The notes: generated by a model from the sequence alone, not told the origin. Positions 1-9,622 are shown, numbered from the stretch's first letter. The stretch: DNA of 64,000 bases from Paenibacillus silviterrae (GCF_030167925.1 NZ_JASKUT010000001.1:1798001-1862000); one strand, 5' to 3'. Made by a program: numbers and translations.

Positions 1-1446
1 GGCGAGAGTGAAGGCATCGTCCGGCACAGCCGTCATCTCGAACCTTGCGTAGCCTTCCCAAGGAAGCCGGGAATGCTGTTCCAGCTCCACTTGGCCCGCC
101 GCCAGCTGAAGCTTCGCGGAGCTTCCGATGAATAGATGTGTATACACCTTGTTCTCGTCCTTGGACGCCGTGTAAATATAGTCGTTCAAGGAGGTCAGCA
201 GCCGGGCTACATTCGGCGGACAGCAGGAGCAGCCGAACCACTTCTGTCTTACCGGCTTGACGTGCCTCTTCCCCGGATTATGCAGAGAAGCCTGCGGCCA
301 AACCTCCAGGGGATTCACATAGAAGTAATGCTTGCCGTCCTGCGACATGCTTCCCAGGACATTATTGTACAGGGCCCGCTCCATCACATCGGCGTAATCG
401 CTCTTGGCTTCCAGCTCCAGCATACGTCTGGCGAAGAAAATCAAGCCGATGGAAGCGCACGTCTCGGCATAAACCGTATCGTTCGGAAGATCATAGTCGA
501 AAGAGAAGGCTTCTCCGTGATGGGTTGACCCGATGCCGCCTGTGATATACATCTGCTTCCGGGTCATATTGTTCCATAGGCGACGACAAGCCTCTGCCAG
601 CTCCTTGTCACCTGTTAATCCGGCGAGATCCGCCATCGCTGTATACATATACACAGCCCGCACGGCATGCCCTACGGCCACCTCCTGCTCGCGAACGGGC
701 AGATGCGCCTGATTATAGGCCAGGCTCTGGGCAGACGGTATCGGCACCGCCTTCTTGGCCCAATGGCTGTACCCGCCTCGCCGCTTGCACTCCTCGATGA
801 AAAAATGCGGCTCCCGCCCGCGCTCATCAATAAAAAACTGCGCCAGCTCCAAGTATCTCCGCTCCCTTGTCACCCGGTACAGCTTGACCAGCGCCAATTC
901 GATCTCCTGATGTCCGTCATACCCCCGGATTTGACCCGGCTCCTTGCCAAATACGGTATCGATATGGTCCGCAAGCTTGCATACGACCTCAAGCAGCCGT
1001 CGTTTCCCCGTAGCCTCGTAATAAGCGACCGCTGCCTCTATCATATGGCCGGCACAGTACAGCTCGTGCGCTTCGTGCAGATTCGTCCACGCATTGTCTT
1101 TTTCCTTTATTGTAAAATACGTGTTCAAATAGCCGTTTTCTTGCTGGGCTTTGGCGATCAACTCAATGACGCCGTCAGCGATGTCTTCCAGCTCGGGGTC
1201 CGGATGGGCAGCCAGCGAGTAACCGACCGCCTCAAGCCATTTGGCCACGTCGCTGTCCTGAAAGACCATTCCCCCGAATTCCCCCTCCTCCAGGCCGGCG
1301 GCAATTCGAAAATTTCGAATCGCGTAGCTCGGCTCCGCATCGGGGATCCGGTCATTGAGCGCCTCCCATTGATAAGGTAGAACCGCTTTGCGAACCAGCT
1401 CGGCATAGGAATTCCAAAACGGATCCCGAATATGTACCTGCCTCAT
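1..1446 (-). CDS. GH127 beta-L-arabinofuranosidase (3' end outside window)
   Basis: Retaining glycosidase that probably removes terminal beta-L-arabinofuranose from plant arabino-oligosaccharides in the cytoplasm. The frame stays open from an ATG at 1446 to the window edge, giving about 482 codons; family members are usually about 650 residues, so roughly a quarter is missing. The start is supported by a GGAGGG box just upstream. An (alpha/alpha)6-barrel type helical sequence is followed near residue 410 by the hallmark GCSCCPPN segment, whose cysteines bind zinc and supply the catalytic thiolate in characterised GH127 enzymes. There is no signal peptide, so it should act on imported sugars. 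It diverges from the AraC gene at 1580, its likely regulator. Family assignment is firm; the exact linkage cleaved is inferred. Confidence 0.9.
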   Translation of the reverse strand, partial: MRQVHIRDPFWNSYAELVRKAVLPYQWEALNDRIPDAEPSYAIRNFRIAAGLEEGEFGGMVFQDSDVAKWLEAVGYSLAAHPDPELEDIADGVIELIAKAQQENGYLNTYFTIKEKDNAWTNLHEAHELYCAGHMIEAAVAYYEATGKRRLLEVVCKLADHIDTVFGKEPGQIRGYDGHQEIELALVKLYRVTRERRYLELAQFFIDERGREPHFFIEECKRRGGYSHWAKKAVPIPSAQSLAYNQAHLPVREQEVAVGHAVRAVYMYTAMADLAGLTGDKELAEACRRLWNNMTRKQMYITGGIGSTHHGEAFSFDYDLPNDTVYAETCASIGLIFFARRMLELEAKSDYADVMERALYNNVLGSMSQDGKHYFYVNPLEVWPQASLHNPGKRHVKPVRQKWFGCSCCPPNVARLLTSLNDYIYTASKDENKVYTHLFIGSSAKLQLAAGQVELEQHSRLPWEGYARFEMTAVPDDAFTLA

Positions 1447-1579
1447 TTCCCGTCCCTCCATTTATATACTATTTGAATATTACACTTCTTCAGTTTATTC
1501 TGGAATGGAAAGCTGCACTACGAATAAATCGAACCCATTTTTTATAAAATATCACACTGCTTTCGGGAGGCTTATATTT

Positions 1580-2443
1580 GTGACTGAAACCGGCATCATC
1601 TCGTTGGAGCTCCCCCCGCTTCCCTATTACATAACAACCGGTCATACGACACTGCAGCCGGGGGAGCAGCATCCGAACCGCAGGAATATCGGAATTTTTG
1701 ACCTGCTGTGGGTAACGCAGGGAACGCTTTTTATGGGGGAAGAGGATCTACAATGGGAGGTAGCCGCCGGCCAAACGCTGCTGCTGCTTCCCGAACCGTA
1801 TCATTATGCGGTCAAGCCTTGTGATACGGAGACTCGCTTTTATTGGATTCATTTTGACTATAGCGGGAGGTGGGAGCATTCGGTCGAAAGCGGGGGAGGT
1901 CTCCCCTATCCCATACGGCACGCTTGGAAAAATCCGTATTCGCTGCGATTGAAGCAGTACGCCTCACCGTTCGAATTCCCGCTGGCGGAGCGGCACCTGC
2001 GAACCTTGCTTCTGTCAACGGACAGGCGCCGCTCCGAGTCTTTCTGGCATGAGCAGCAGCTGTTCATGGAGCTGCTTCGCTTGATTGAGGAAGGGTACCA
2101 TGGAGAAGACGCCTCCCCCGCCTTACGGCTCGCAGAAAGGACGGAGGCTTACCTGCGCCAGCATTATCAAGAGGAGTTAACCTATGACACTCTAGCCGAG
2201 GCTCTACATTATCACTCGAATTATATCGTGAGATGTATGAAAGAAACGTACGGTTGTACGCCGATGGAATATTTGCACGAGTACCGGCTGGAGCAGGCCA
2301 AGCTGCTGCTTATAAAGACGAACTGGCCTGTCGCGCGAATTGCCGAGCAGTGCGGCTTCCAGTATGCACCCTACTTCTCCAGCTGCTTCAAGCAATATGC
2401 AGGCGTTTCACCTCTGCGGTTTCGCAAGCAGTATATCCCGTAA
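1580..2443 (+). CDS. AraC-family transcriptional regulator (cupin sensor + HTH)
   Basis: One-component sugar-responsive regulator of 287 residues. The N-terminal half is a beta-rich cupin-like ligand pocket (PGEQHPNRRNIGIFDLLWV, then YWIHFDY). The C-terminal ~100 residues hold the two AraC helix-turn-helix motifs, ending with the signature FSSCFKQYAGVSPLRFRKQY. An upstream ATG in frame at 1505 exists, but GGGAGG at 1565-1570 is placed correctly only for the GTG at 1580, so I use that start. It is divergent from the GH127 gene and convergent with the GH38 mannosidase, so it most likely controls one or both sides of this carbohydrate locus. The inducer is unknown. Confidence 0.88.
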   Translation: MTETGIISLELPPLPYYITTGHTTLQPGEQHPNRRNIGIFDLLWVTQGTLFMGEEDLQWEVAAGQTLLLLPEPYHYAVKPCDTETRFYWIHFDYSGRWEHSVESGGGLPYPIRHAWKNPYSLRLKQYASPFEFPLAERHLRTLLLSTDRRRSESFWHEQQLFMELLRLIEEGYHGEDASPALRLAERTEAYLRQHYQEELTYDTLAEALHYHSNYIVRCMKETYGCTPMEYLHEYRLEQAKLLLIKTNWPVARIAEQCGFQYAPYFSSCFKQYAGVSPLRFRKQYIP

Positions 2444-2446
2444 CAC

Positions 2447-2483
2447 GAATAAAAGACCGTCCCCTCCATAGAAGGCACGGTCT
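2447..2483 (-). terminator. Terminator between convergent araC-type gene and GH38 gene
   Basis: Inverted repeat AGACCGT (2454-2460) / ACGGTCT (2477-2483). On the minus strand it is followed by a T-rich run, so it best fits the end of the mannosidase operon and may also stop the convergent AraC transcript. Confidence 0.6.
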
Positions 2484-2490
2484 CCTCAAG

Positions 2491-5400
2491 CTACTGTAAA
2501 TAAATCAAAAACGTCCGGATGTCGTACGGCTTGATGTCGAAGGTCAGCTCCTGCCCCGCTACACGCGCTCCCTCCGCTCGTTCGAGCAGATCGCACTCCT
2601 GCCAGCCGGAAACCGGCAGACCCGCTTTCATCGTCACCTGTCCCCTGCGTCCGGTGTACTCGTGCAAACGGACGACGATCGCGTCCTCATCCTCCGACTT
2701 CTTTATCGCGTCCACCAGGACATGATCAGCCGTTAGCTGCAGCAGCGAGAAGGCTCCAAGCTCGGGCTGAGCTAACGAATAGCTTAGCGGTTGATTCAAG
2801 TCCCATGCCTCACGCACCGTATTTCCTTGCACCCAGTCACCCTCGTGAGGAAGGAGCGCATAGGTGAACTCATGCAGTCCTTGATCGGCTGTAGCATCAG
2901 GGACCATGGCCGATTTGATCAAGGTGAGGCGCATGACATTGTCCTTGATATCGTAGCCGTACTTGCAATCGTTCAGCAGGCTGACTCCGTAGCCACGCTC
3001 GGATAGATCGGCCCATTGGTGGCCTACCGTTTCGAAGCGGGCATAATCCCAGCTCGTGTTCCAGTGCGTCGGCCGCTTCACGTTGCCGAACTGAATGTCG
3101 TAGGTCGCTTCCACCGCGCGAGCCTCAACGGGGAAAGCCACCTTTAGCAGCTGACGCCGCTCTTGCCAATCCACCCTGGTCACGAAGTCCATACGACGGC
3201 TGCCGCTATATACGATGAGATTCTGTTCCAGTGTGGAATCCATGTACTTCCAGCGGAACCGGATCACGGCACGCAGCGGCCCTTCCTCCAGCAGAGTCGC
3301 GCCCTCGAACAGCGTCACTTCCCGCATTTTCTCCTGATAGTAAATATCGATGTCCCACGCTTCATGCCGGCTCTTCGGCTTATCCTCGAAAACCTGAAAG
3401 ACGTTGCCGCGGGATTGCGGAGCGAGTACCGAACGGCCTGCTTGGCGGTCATAGATTCGAGTGAGCTGGCCCGCATCATTCCATTCCAGCTCGTAATACG
3501 GCGTATGGATGCCCGTTTCACTCCAAACAAAAGGGGAAGCGGCCGCGACGCTGCTATCGGCCGGCATGTAGCGCAGAAACGAATACCCGAGCGACGGAAG
3601 GCCTTTGGCCTCGATAAGCCAATCTCCTCCTGCCGTCCGCTGTGCTAGCAGCGGTTCGCCTTCCGGGCTTGTCCACTTCCCGGATGCCTCCGCCGCATCT
3701 CCGCTCACTTGGACCAAGCCGCTCCGTTCCCAGCCGGCGCTGTTCAGCACGGTTACGCCAAGTTCTGTGGAGCTTCCCCGGGAGGCTGCCAATCCTTCGG
3801 CCGCCTGTTTCCATGCGTTGTCGGTCAGGCGTTTCGCTTCCGCATACTCTTCGCGGCTGTCCTCATACACCTCGCGGATCGACGAGCCCGGGATAATATC
3901 GTGAAATTGATTGCGAAGCACAAGGATCCAAGCGTCGTATAGGGCCTGCCCCGGGTACTGCGTCCAGCTGCCTGATTGAACGGCGGATAAGACATTCATC
4001 CATTCCGCTTCACGAAGCGCCAGCTCCAGCTTGCGATTCGACCGCTTCGTCTCGGCCTGGCTCGTATACGTCCCCCGGTGCAGCTCCAAATAGAGCTCCC
4101 CGTCCCAGGTATGCACATACTCCTTCGTCTGCTCCACACGTTCCTTCAGCTCATCGAAATACGAGTCCGCTCGCCCGGTCGTCACCTGCGGCAAGCCCGG
4201 CATGTCCGCCAATCGTCGGCGCATTTCGAGCATATCCCGGTTCACCCCGCCCCCACCGTCGCCATAGCCATACGACAGCAACAGCTTCTGATTGAGAGCC
4301 TTATCCCGATAAGCGTTCCAGATCCCCTGAATCGAGAACGGCGTTATGCCGCCGTTATACGTGTAATAAAAGGCTCCCTCCCGGCCTCCCGGGTCCGGTG
4401 TCGTAATAAAATGAGTCAATATGTCCGTTCCGTCGATTCCCCGCCAGATGAACGTATCATGCGGCATCCGGTTGTATTGATTCCAGCTGATTTTGGTTGT
4501 CATGAACGCTTCAATTCCGGCTTTCCGCAAAATTTGCGGCAGCGCCCAGCTGTAACCGAATACGTCCGGCAGCCACAAATATTTGCATTCCACGCCGAAC
4601 TCCTCACGGAAGAAGCGGGTACCGTAAAGCAGCTGCCGCACCAGCGATTCGCCTGACGTCAGATTGCAGTCCGCTTCGAGCCACATGGCGCCGCCCGCCT
4701 CCCACCGTCCTTCCTGCACCCTCTCCTTGATCTGAGTATAAAGCTCGGGGTAATCGGACTTCACATATGCATATAGCTGCGGCATCGTCTGGAGAAACAC
4801 ATACTCCGGGTATCGCTCCATTAGGCGAAGCACAGTAGAGAAGGAGCGTGCGGCCTTCTCTCTTGTATGCGTCAACCTCCATAGCCATGCCACATCAATA
4901 TGCGTATGGCCGATGCACTGCACCTCAACGGGGTGCCTCTTCGGCAGAGCAGCCAATGCCGTGCGCAGCTGTTCTCGTGCGGTCGATACCGATTCATAGA
5001 AGCCAGCCGAACTGGGGCGGGACCAATCGATCAGCCGGAAAGCCTGATCAAGGACCGACAGCAGTTCATGGCGCTCCGCCTGGCTATCGCCAAGCTGCTT
5101 TGCCGTATCGAGTGCGGCACGGCCCGTATAGTAGAGGTCATCGGCCGCTTCGTCCAGCCAAACCAGCTCCGCACGCTTCAGCTGATGCTCCATGACGGCT
5201 GCGGGTTGATACCCGCCCATCCCCGACCAAAGCCGAAGCCGGAAGCGAGCCTGCCTTCCGATGAGCTCTTCCGGGAGGAACACCTCGCCGTGATTCGTAT
5301 CCACCCCTTGATAAAGCTGTCCGTTCAGAAACAATAACGACTCAAAGCCGCTGTTGCCCCCGCCTCCCGTGGTGCCCAAATCGAATCTGGCCAGTACGTT

Positions 5401-5640
5401 GCGTCCAGTCCAGCCGGAAGGAACGAATGCGTCCGCGGCCAGCCAGCGGTATATATCGCGGCCCTTCCAGCGGTCTCCGAGCTTAACCGCCGACCAGTCT
5501 CCCTCCTCGGTCGGATAGCTGCCGTTGGCCCCCTCATCGTCCCTTTTCATTCGCAAATTCTCTAGCGGAACTGCATCCCGGTATCGGTAGGGCTGCAATT
5601 CTACGATTCTTGCTTCGAGCTTCTCAATCGTCCAAAACAT
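2491..5640 (-). CDS. GH38 alpha-mannosidase
   Basis: Zinc-dependent retaining alpha-mannosidase of 1049 residues, the normal length for the bacterial/Ams1-like clade. An N-terminal jelly-roll region is followed at about residue 245 by the metal-binding segment GHTHIDVAWLWR, then WLPDVFGYSWALPQILRKAG, which carries the nucleophilic Asp. Middle and C-terminal beta domains of GH38 follow. No signal peptide is present, so the enzyme is cytosolic and would trim mannosides brought in by the adjacent importer. The start at 5640 has an AAAGGAGAG box that lies inside the tail of the GH43 remnant, only 2 bp upstream. It is the last gene of a minus-strand run that begins with the sensor-regulator at 13.7 kb. 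Confidence 0.93.
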   Translation of the reverse strand: MFWTIEKLEARIVELQPYRYRDAVPLENLRMKRDDEGANGSYPTEEGDWSAVKLGDRWKGRDIYRWLAADAFVPSGWTGRNVLARFDLGTTGGGGNSGFESLLFLNGQLYQGVDTNHGEVFLPEELIGRQARFRLRLWSGMGGYQPAAVMEHQLKRAELVWLDEAADDLYYTGRAALDTAKQLGDSQAERHELLSVLDQAFRLIDWSRPSSAGFYESVSTAREQLRTALAALPKRHPVEVQCIGHTHIDVAWLWRLTHTREKAARSFSTVLRLMERYPEYVFLQTMPQLYAYVKSDYPELYTQIKERVQEGRWEAGGAMWLEADCNLTSGESLVRQLLYGTRFFREEFGVECKYLWLPDVFGYSWALPQILRKAGIEAFMTTKISWNQYNRMPHDTFIWRGIDGTDILTHFITTPDPGGREGAFYYTYNGGITPFSIQGIWNAYRDKALNQKLLLSYGYGDGGGGVNRDMLEMRRRLADMPGLPQVTTGRADSYFDELKERVEQTKEYVHTWDGELYLELHRGTYTSQAETKRSNRKLELALREAEWMNVLSAVQSGSWTQYPGQALYDAWILVLRNQFHDIIPGSSIREVYEDSREEYAEAKRLTDNAWKQAAEGLAASRGSSTELGVTVLNSAGWERSGLVQVSGDAAEASGKWTSPEGEPLLAQRTAGGDWLIEAKGLPSLGYSFLRYMPADSSVAAASPFVWSETGIHTPYYELEWNDAGQLTRIYDRQAGRSVLAPQSRGNVFQVFEDKPKSRHEAWDIDIYYQEKMREVTLFEGATLLEEGPLRAVIRFRWKYMDSTLEQNLIVYSGSRRMDFVTRVDWQERRQLLKVAFPVEARAVEATYDIQFGNVKRPTHWNTSWDYARFETVGHQWADLSERGYGVSLLNDCKYGYDIKDNVMRLTLIKSAMVPDATADQGLHEFTYALLPHEGDWVQGNTVREAWDLNQPLSYSLAQPELGAFSLLQLTADHVLVDAIKKSEDEDAIVVRLHEYTGRRGQVTMKAGLPVSGWQECDLLERAEGARVAGQELTFDIKPYDIRTFLIYLQ

Positions 5641-5642
5641 GC

Positions 5643-5984
5643 CTACACTCTCCTTTTAGATTCATCGGGAAGCGGGATGCCGAAACACGCCTTCCCCTCC
5701 GGCCTCCAACCGAGCTTATGGTAGTTTGCATCCGTCGCGCTCGCCGAGTAACTGATGAAAACGCTGCCGTTTCGAATCAAATGGGCAGGATGCTCGTTCA
5801 CCGGATAGCCGATCTTCTCCAAACGATGAGCGAAGGACGCCTCCATCCGGCCGCTCCGCAGCTCGATCAGGTCAACCGTAGTTACCGTTGCTGTAAAATA
5901 GTACCATCCATCAGTATGCTTGTAAACCACGGATCCGCACGCTGATTCGGGTAGCGGCCCACTCGCTCCATCATCCGTAATCAT
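5643..5984 (-). pseudogene. Decayed GH43-type glycosidase remnant
   Basis: An open frame of 113 codons joins two pieces of a GH43 enzyme. The N-terminal piece VVYKHTDGWYYFTATV, then DLIELRSG, corresponds to the first blade of the propeller. Almost immediately NEHPAHLIRNGSVFISYSAS then ATDANY appears, which in intact homologues of about 320 residues lies some 150-200 residues further on. The central blades, and with them the usual catalytic residues, are missing, and the C-terminal tail reads as unrelated sequence. I interpret this as an internally deleted relic, held in frame or fortuitously open, sitting between the importer terminator and the GH38 gene. It may be co-transcribed but should have no glycosidase activity. 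Confidence 0.75.
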
Positions 5985-6033
5985 ACCAAAGATGTATCCC
6001 TAACATAACGGAATCGGTGTCGTAATCCCTCTA

Positions 6034-6070
6034 TGAAAAACAGCGGCCCACCGAAGTGCTTCAGTGGACC
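6034..6070 (-). terminator. Terminator after solute-binding protein gene
   Basis: Twelve-bp stem on the minus strand (GGTCCACTGAAG paired with CTTCGGTGGGCC, two G-U pairs) followed by GCTGTTTTT, starting 8 bp after the stop codon of the binding-protein gene. Confidence 0.8.
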
Positions 6071-6077
6071 GAGCTCA

Positions 6078-7583
6078 TTATTTTCCGTTCGATTTGTTAT
6101 AATCCGCCGAAAACTCCTCCATGATTTTGTCGCCGCCGCCTTTGCGCCACTTGTCAACGGCGTCGTTCCAGCCCTTCTCGTCCAGCTCCCCCAATATATA
6201 TTTGGTTTGGGCGTCCGTAATAGCCTTCTTCAGATCGGCTCCCTTCTGCGTATTCGTATCCGACACCAACGAGGCGCTGAGATCTACGACAGCGATCTGC
6301 CTATTGTCTGCGAACAGCTTCTGCACTTTTTCTTCAATCGGCTTAGTTACCCCCTTGATGCTGGAGGTGCCCCCATCCCATCTCAGATTCCACGCATCCG
6401 CCGCCATCAGGGCGCCATCCTTCTTCTTTGCCGCCCCGTTGTCGAGTGTGTAATCGACGCCTTCTACCCCCCATGCGAATACATCCTGCATCGGTTGCTC
6501 AGCCAGCTTATCCAAGAAGCCGAGAATCTCTTTGACCTTTGCTTCCGAGGTGACGCTTTGCTTAGGAAGCGCAATTAAGGAATCATACCCATTCGTAGCC
6601 CGAACCTTCTGCCCTTTCGGCCCTTCGAAATTTTGCGCGACATCGACAGAGGCCTTCGGATCCAGCTTCGGAAGATCATTGTGGCGTGTAATGCTGTCAT
6701 CCAGCACCGAGAAGTACATTCCCGCTTTCCCCTGGTTGAAGTAATCATATTTCTTGGCAATCGGAAAGTCCGGGCTGATCAGCTTCTCGCTGACCATTTT
6801 TTTATACAGGTCGAGGGCGGACTTGAATTCGGGAAATAGGAAATCGGGGGTTACCTTGCCATCCTTCAGCCCCCACCCGTTCGGTCCGCCGTTGTAGACG
6901 GTCAGCTGCTTCAAGAGCTCCATCGTGGCATCCTCTTGGATCCCGAACGTATCGTTCTTGCCGTTCTTATCCGGGTCGTTTAATGTAAAGGCCTTGGCTA
7001 TATTGTAAATATCATCCACTGTTTTAGGTTGCTGTAGGCCGAGGTTGTCGAGCCAGTCTTTACGGAAGATCATGCCGTAGCGTGCAAGCGTACGATCGCG
7101 CGGAATGCCGTACAGCTTGCCGCTGACCTTGGCGTTTGTCACGGCGACTTCACTCATTTTACTCAGGTTCTTCGTATCCTTCAGGAACGGTGTCAAATCC
7201 CAGAAGGCACCCGACAGCTGAGCGTTTAGCATGGCCGATTCCTTGTTTTTGCGGATCAGCATTACTTCCGGCATTTTCCCCGTAGCAAGGGTTGCACTCA
7301 CTTTATCGTCATACGCTGAAGCCGGTACAAACGTGAAATTCAGCTTCGTATTCGTATATTCCTGCAGCTTCTTAATGGCGGGATTGTCCGCTTTAGGCGG
7401 CTCCGCAGCCTGCTGGATGAGCATAACGGACAGCTCCAGCGGTCCTTTCGGTGCTGCTCCGCCGGACGGCGGGGAGGCGCTCTCCTTCTGCGAGCTGCAT
7501 GCTGCAAGCAGCACCGCGGACAAGCAGGTCAAACAAATGGCTGCAGAAACTACCTTCAGCGCTCTACCTTGTTTCGTTTTCAT
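6078..7583 (-). CDS. Sugar ABC transporter extracellular solute-binding lipoprotein (LplA-like)
   Basis: Substrate-capturing lipoprotein of a CUT1-type oligosaccharide importer, 501 residues. The N terminus has a lipoprotein signal with lipobox LLAAC (Cys about residue 29) followed by a Ser/Gly/Pro-rich linker, so the mature protein is anchored on the outer face of the membrane. The body is a family-1 extracellular binding protein of the long Paenibacillus type (IPRDRTLARYGMIFRKDWLD is typical). A GGAGG box precedes the ATG at 7583. It is the third gene after two permease genes, and a strong terminator follows. No ATPase gene is nearby; such importers commonly share an MsmX-type ATPase encoded elsewhere. 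The sugar is unknown, but neighbours point to arabinose-, xylose- or mannose-containing oligosaccharides. Confidence 0.92.
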   Translation of the reverse strand: MKTKQGRALKVVSAAICLTCLSAVLLAACSSQKESASPPSGGAAPKGPLELSVMLIQQAAEPPKADNPAIKKLQEYTNTKLNFTFVPASAYDDKVSATLATGKMPEVMLIRKNKESAMLNAQLSGAFWDLTPFLKDTKNLSKMSEVAVTNAKVSGKLYGIPRDRTLARYGMIFRKDWLDNLGLQQPKTVDDIYNIAKAFTLNDPDKNGKNDTFGIQEDATMELLKQLTVYNGGPNGWGLKDGKVTPDFLFPEFKSALDLYKKMVSEKLISPDFPIAKKYDYFNQGKAGMYFSVLDDSITRHNDLPKLDPKASVDVAQNFEGPKGQKVRATNGYDSLIALPKQSVTSEAKVKEILGFLDKLAEQPMQDVFAWGVEGVDYTLDNGAAKKKDGALMAADAWNLRWDGGTSSIKGVTKPIEEKVQKLFADNRQIAVVDLSASLVSDTNTQKGADLKKAITDAQTKYILGELDEKGWNDAVDKWRKGGGDKIMEEFSADYNKSNGK

Positions 7584-7611
7584 CCATATTTCCTCCTCTG
7601 GTTTTGGAAAA

Positions 7612-8490
7612 TTATCCTTTCACAGACCCCAATAACGCGCCTTTGGCAAAATGCTTTTGTAAAAACGGATAGACCAGTAAAATCGGCAGCGACGAAGCAA
7701 TGATGACCGCCATTTTGATCGTTTCCGCAGGAGGAGCCATATAGCCCTCCTCAAACGTTGTCGAATCTCCAATCCCCCCTTGTGATAATATCACGATTTG
7801 TCGCAGCCACACCTGAACCGGCCATAGCGACGAATCGTTAATATAGAGAACGGCGCTGAAGTAAGCGTTCCAATGCCCTACTGCATAGAACAGCGCCATG
7901 GAAGCAAGCACCGGTGCGGAAAGCGGTACCACGATGCGGAACAGAATGCCGATATCGCTGCAGCCGTCGATTCGGGCGGCCTCCTCCAATCCGTCGGGAA
8001 GCTGCTGAAAGAAATTGCGCATAATGATCAGGTTGAACGCGCTGATTAATCCCGGAACAATCAAGGCTGTGAAGTTGTCGAGCAATCCGGTCCACTTGAC
8101 CACAAGAAAGGTAGGGATCATTCCTCCGCTGAACAGCATTGAGAACACGATCAGCCGCATGAACAGCTTGTTGCCCATGAGATCCTTCTGCGCAAGCGGA
8201 TATGCCATCAATGCCGTAAAGGTTAAATTGGCCAACGTGCCGAGGACGGTAACGAGAATCGAAATCATCAGACTGTGGACAATAATGTCCGTCGAAAAAA
8301 TGTACTTGTAGCCGGCAAGTGAAAATTTTGTCGGGAATAAAATGAAGCCTCGCTTCAACAGCTCCTCCGGCGCAGTTAAGGAAGCGGCCAGTATATAGAT
8401 GAAGGGCAGTACGCATACCGCCGCGAGCAGCGCGAGCAGCAAGTAGTTCACTCCGTCGAACAGACGGCTCAAGAAGCGTTTATCCACCAT
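7612..8490 (-). CDS. Sugar ABC transporter permease (LplC/YtcP-like)
   Basis: Integral membrane subunit of the CUT1 importer, 292 residues with six predicted membrane segments. The cytoplasmic EAA loop, which docks the shared ATPase, is EAARIDGCSDIGILFRIVVP. The C-terminal end (PFLQKHFAKGALLGSVKG) is the signature of the LplC/YtcP group. An AAAGGAAG box precedes the ATG at 8490. It lies 18 bp after the partner permease and 28 bp before the lipoprotein gene, so the three are one operon. Confidence 0.93.
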   Translation of the reverse strand: MVDKRFLSRLFDGVNYLLLALLAAVCVLPFIYILAASLTAPEELLKRGFILFPTKFSLAGYKYIFSTDIIVHSLMISILVTVLGTLANLTFTALMAYPLAQKDLMGNKLFMRLIVFSMLFSGGMIPTFLVVKWTGLLDNFTALIVPGLISAFNLIIMRNFFQQLPDGLEEAARIDGCSDIGILFRIVVPLSAPVLASMALFYAVGHWNAYFSAVLYINDSSLWPVQVWLRQIVILSQGGIGDSTTFEEGYMAPPAETIKMAVIIASSLPILLVYPFLQKHFAKGALLGSVKG

Positions 8491-8508
8491 GACGGTTCTT
8501 CCTTTCTT

Positions 8509-9459
8509 TTAGTAGATGCCATCCTCGCCGAATTTCTTGGACAAATAGTTTGCCGAGACGACGAGCAGCAGTCCGACGACCGACTTGAACACCCCAACGG
8601 CCGTACTGTAGCTAAATTTTCCCTGTGTAATTCCCGTAGTATAAACATAGGTGTCGAATACTTCTCCTACCTCACGGTTCATCGCGTTAATCATCAAGAA
8701 AATTTGTTCAAAGCCGGTATCGAGAAAATGGCCGAGCCGTAGAATCAGCAAAATGATGATGGTGCTTCGTATCGCAGGCAATGTGATGTGCCACAGCTGC
8801 CGCCAGCGTCCGGCTCCGTCCATACGCGCCGCTTCGTAAAGCCCGGGATCGACGCCGGCAAGCGCTGCAAGGAAAATGATCGTTCCCCATCCCGTTTCCT
8901 TCCACATGACCTGGGAGGTAATCATCGTCCGAAACCAGTCCTTACTAAGAAGGAAGTTGATCGGCTCGCCTCCCCAGCTTGCGAGTGCATTGTTCACAAT
9001 TCCTCCCTGAGCGGAGAAAAACAAAAAGCTGATCCCGACCACAACGACCCAAGAGACAAAATGCGGTATATAGATGAGCGACTGGATCGTCCTCTTGTAG
9101 ACTTCCGTTCGCACTTCGTTCAACATTAATGCAATGACGATTGGAAGCGGGAAGAAGAAGACAATGTTATAGACGGCTAACATGAACGTGTTGCGGAACA
9201 AGGTCCAGAACATCTCATCGCCGAAGAAGGTCTGGTAATGCTTCAGTCCGACCCATTTGCTCTGAGCAAAGCCGAGAAAAGGCTGATAATCCTGAAAGGA
9301 AATCAGAATACCCCACATCGGAACGTATTTGTATAGAAGAAAATATAGTAAACCGGGTGCCAGCATCAGATAAAACCAGCGATGCTTTTGGAGTCGTCGG
9401 AAGAACACGGAGCGGGAGACTTTCAGCTCCGTTCGGTTGTCAGCTGCTGCGGTGTGCAT
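8509..9459 (-). CDS. Sugar ABC transporter permease (LplB/YteP-like)
   Basis: Second membrane subunit of the importer, 316 residues with six predicted transmembrane helices after a basic N-terminal tail. The EAA loop is YEAARMDGAGRWRQLWHITL, and the C terminus NYLSKKFGEDGIY is characteristic of LplB/YteP-type permeases. GAAGGAG sits 9 nt before the ATG at 9459. It is the first gene of the transporter trio, 163 bp downstream of the GH43 gene; the gap contains an inverted repeat. Confidence 0.93.
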   Translation of the reverse strand: MHTAAADNRTELKVSRSVFFRRLQKHRWFYLMLAPGLLYFLLYKYVPMWGILISFQDYQPFLGFAQSKWVGLKHYQTFFGDEMFWTLFRNTFMLAVYNIVFFFPLPIVIALMLNEVRTEVYKRTIQSLIYIPHFVSWVVVVGISFLFFSAQGGIVNNALASWGGEPINFLLSKDWFRTMITSQVMWKETGWGTIIFLAALAGVDPGLYEAARMDGAGRWRQLWHITLPAIRSTIIILLILRLGHFLDTGFEQIFLMINAMNREVGEVFDTYVYTTGITQGKFSYSTAVGVFKSVVGLLLVVSANYLSKKFGEDGIY

Positions 9460-9544
9460 TATGCATCACTCCTTCGTTGCGCTTGTGATAAGGTAACCAT
9501 ACCCCGAGTATAAGATTTCCGTCTATAATCCGGATAGCAGATGA

Positions 9545-9593
9545 TGCCTGCCGCACCGTTTTGTAAGTCTTACCCGTCCTTGCGGCACAGGCA
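9545..9593. other. Stem-loop between GH43 and permease genes
   Basis: TGCCTGCCGCA (9545-9555) pairs with TGCGGCACAGGCA (9581-9593) with a two-base bulge. No T-run follows on either strand, so it looks more like an mRNA processing or stabilising structure in the operon than a complete terminator. Confidence 0.4.
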
Positions 9594-9622
9594 GATAATC
9601 ATTAGAGATGCTCCGGCAATCT

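Noticed and set aside
136..1406. Plus-strand frames at 136-528 and 667-1380 and the minus frame 1158-1406
   Set aside because: All are shadows of the GH127 gene, which reads through the whole region on the minus strand in the frame set by ATG 1446.
2791..5337. Many plus-strand ORFs of 70-190 codons opposite the GH38 gene
   Set aside because: No ribosome binding sites or family resemblance; antisense shadows of a full-length GH38 frame.
1447..9540. Search for catabolite-repression (cre) sites in sugar-locus promoters
   Set aside because: No convincing match to the cre consensus was seen in the intergenic gaps, so none is annotated.
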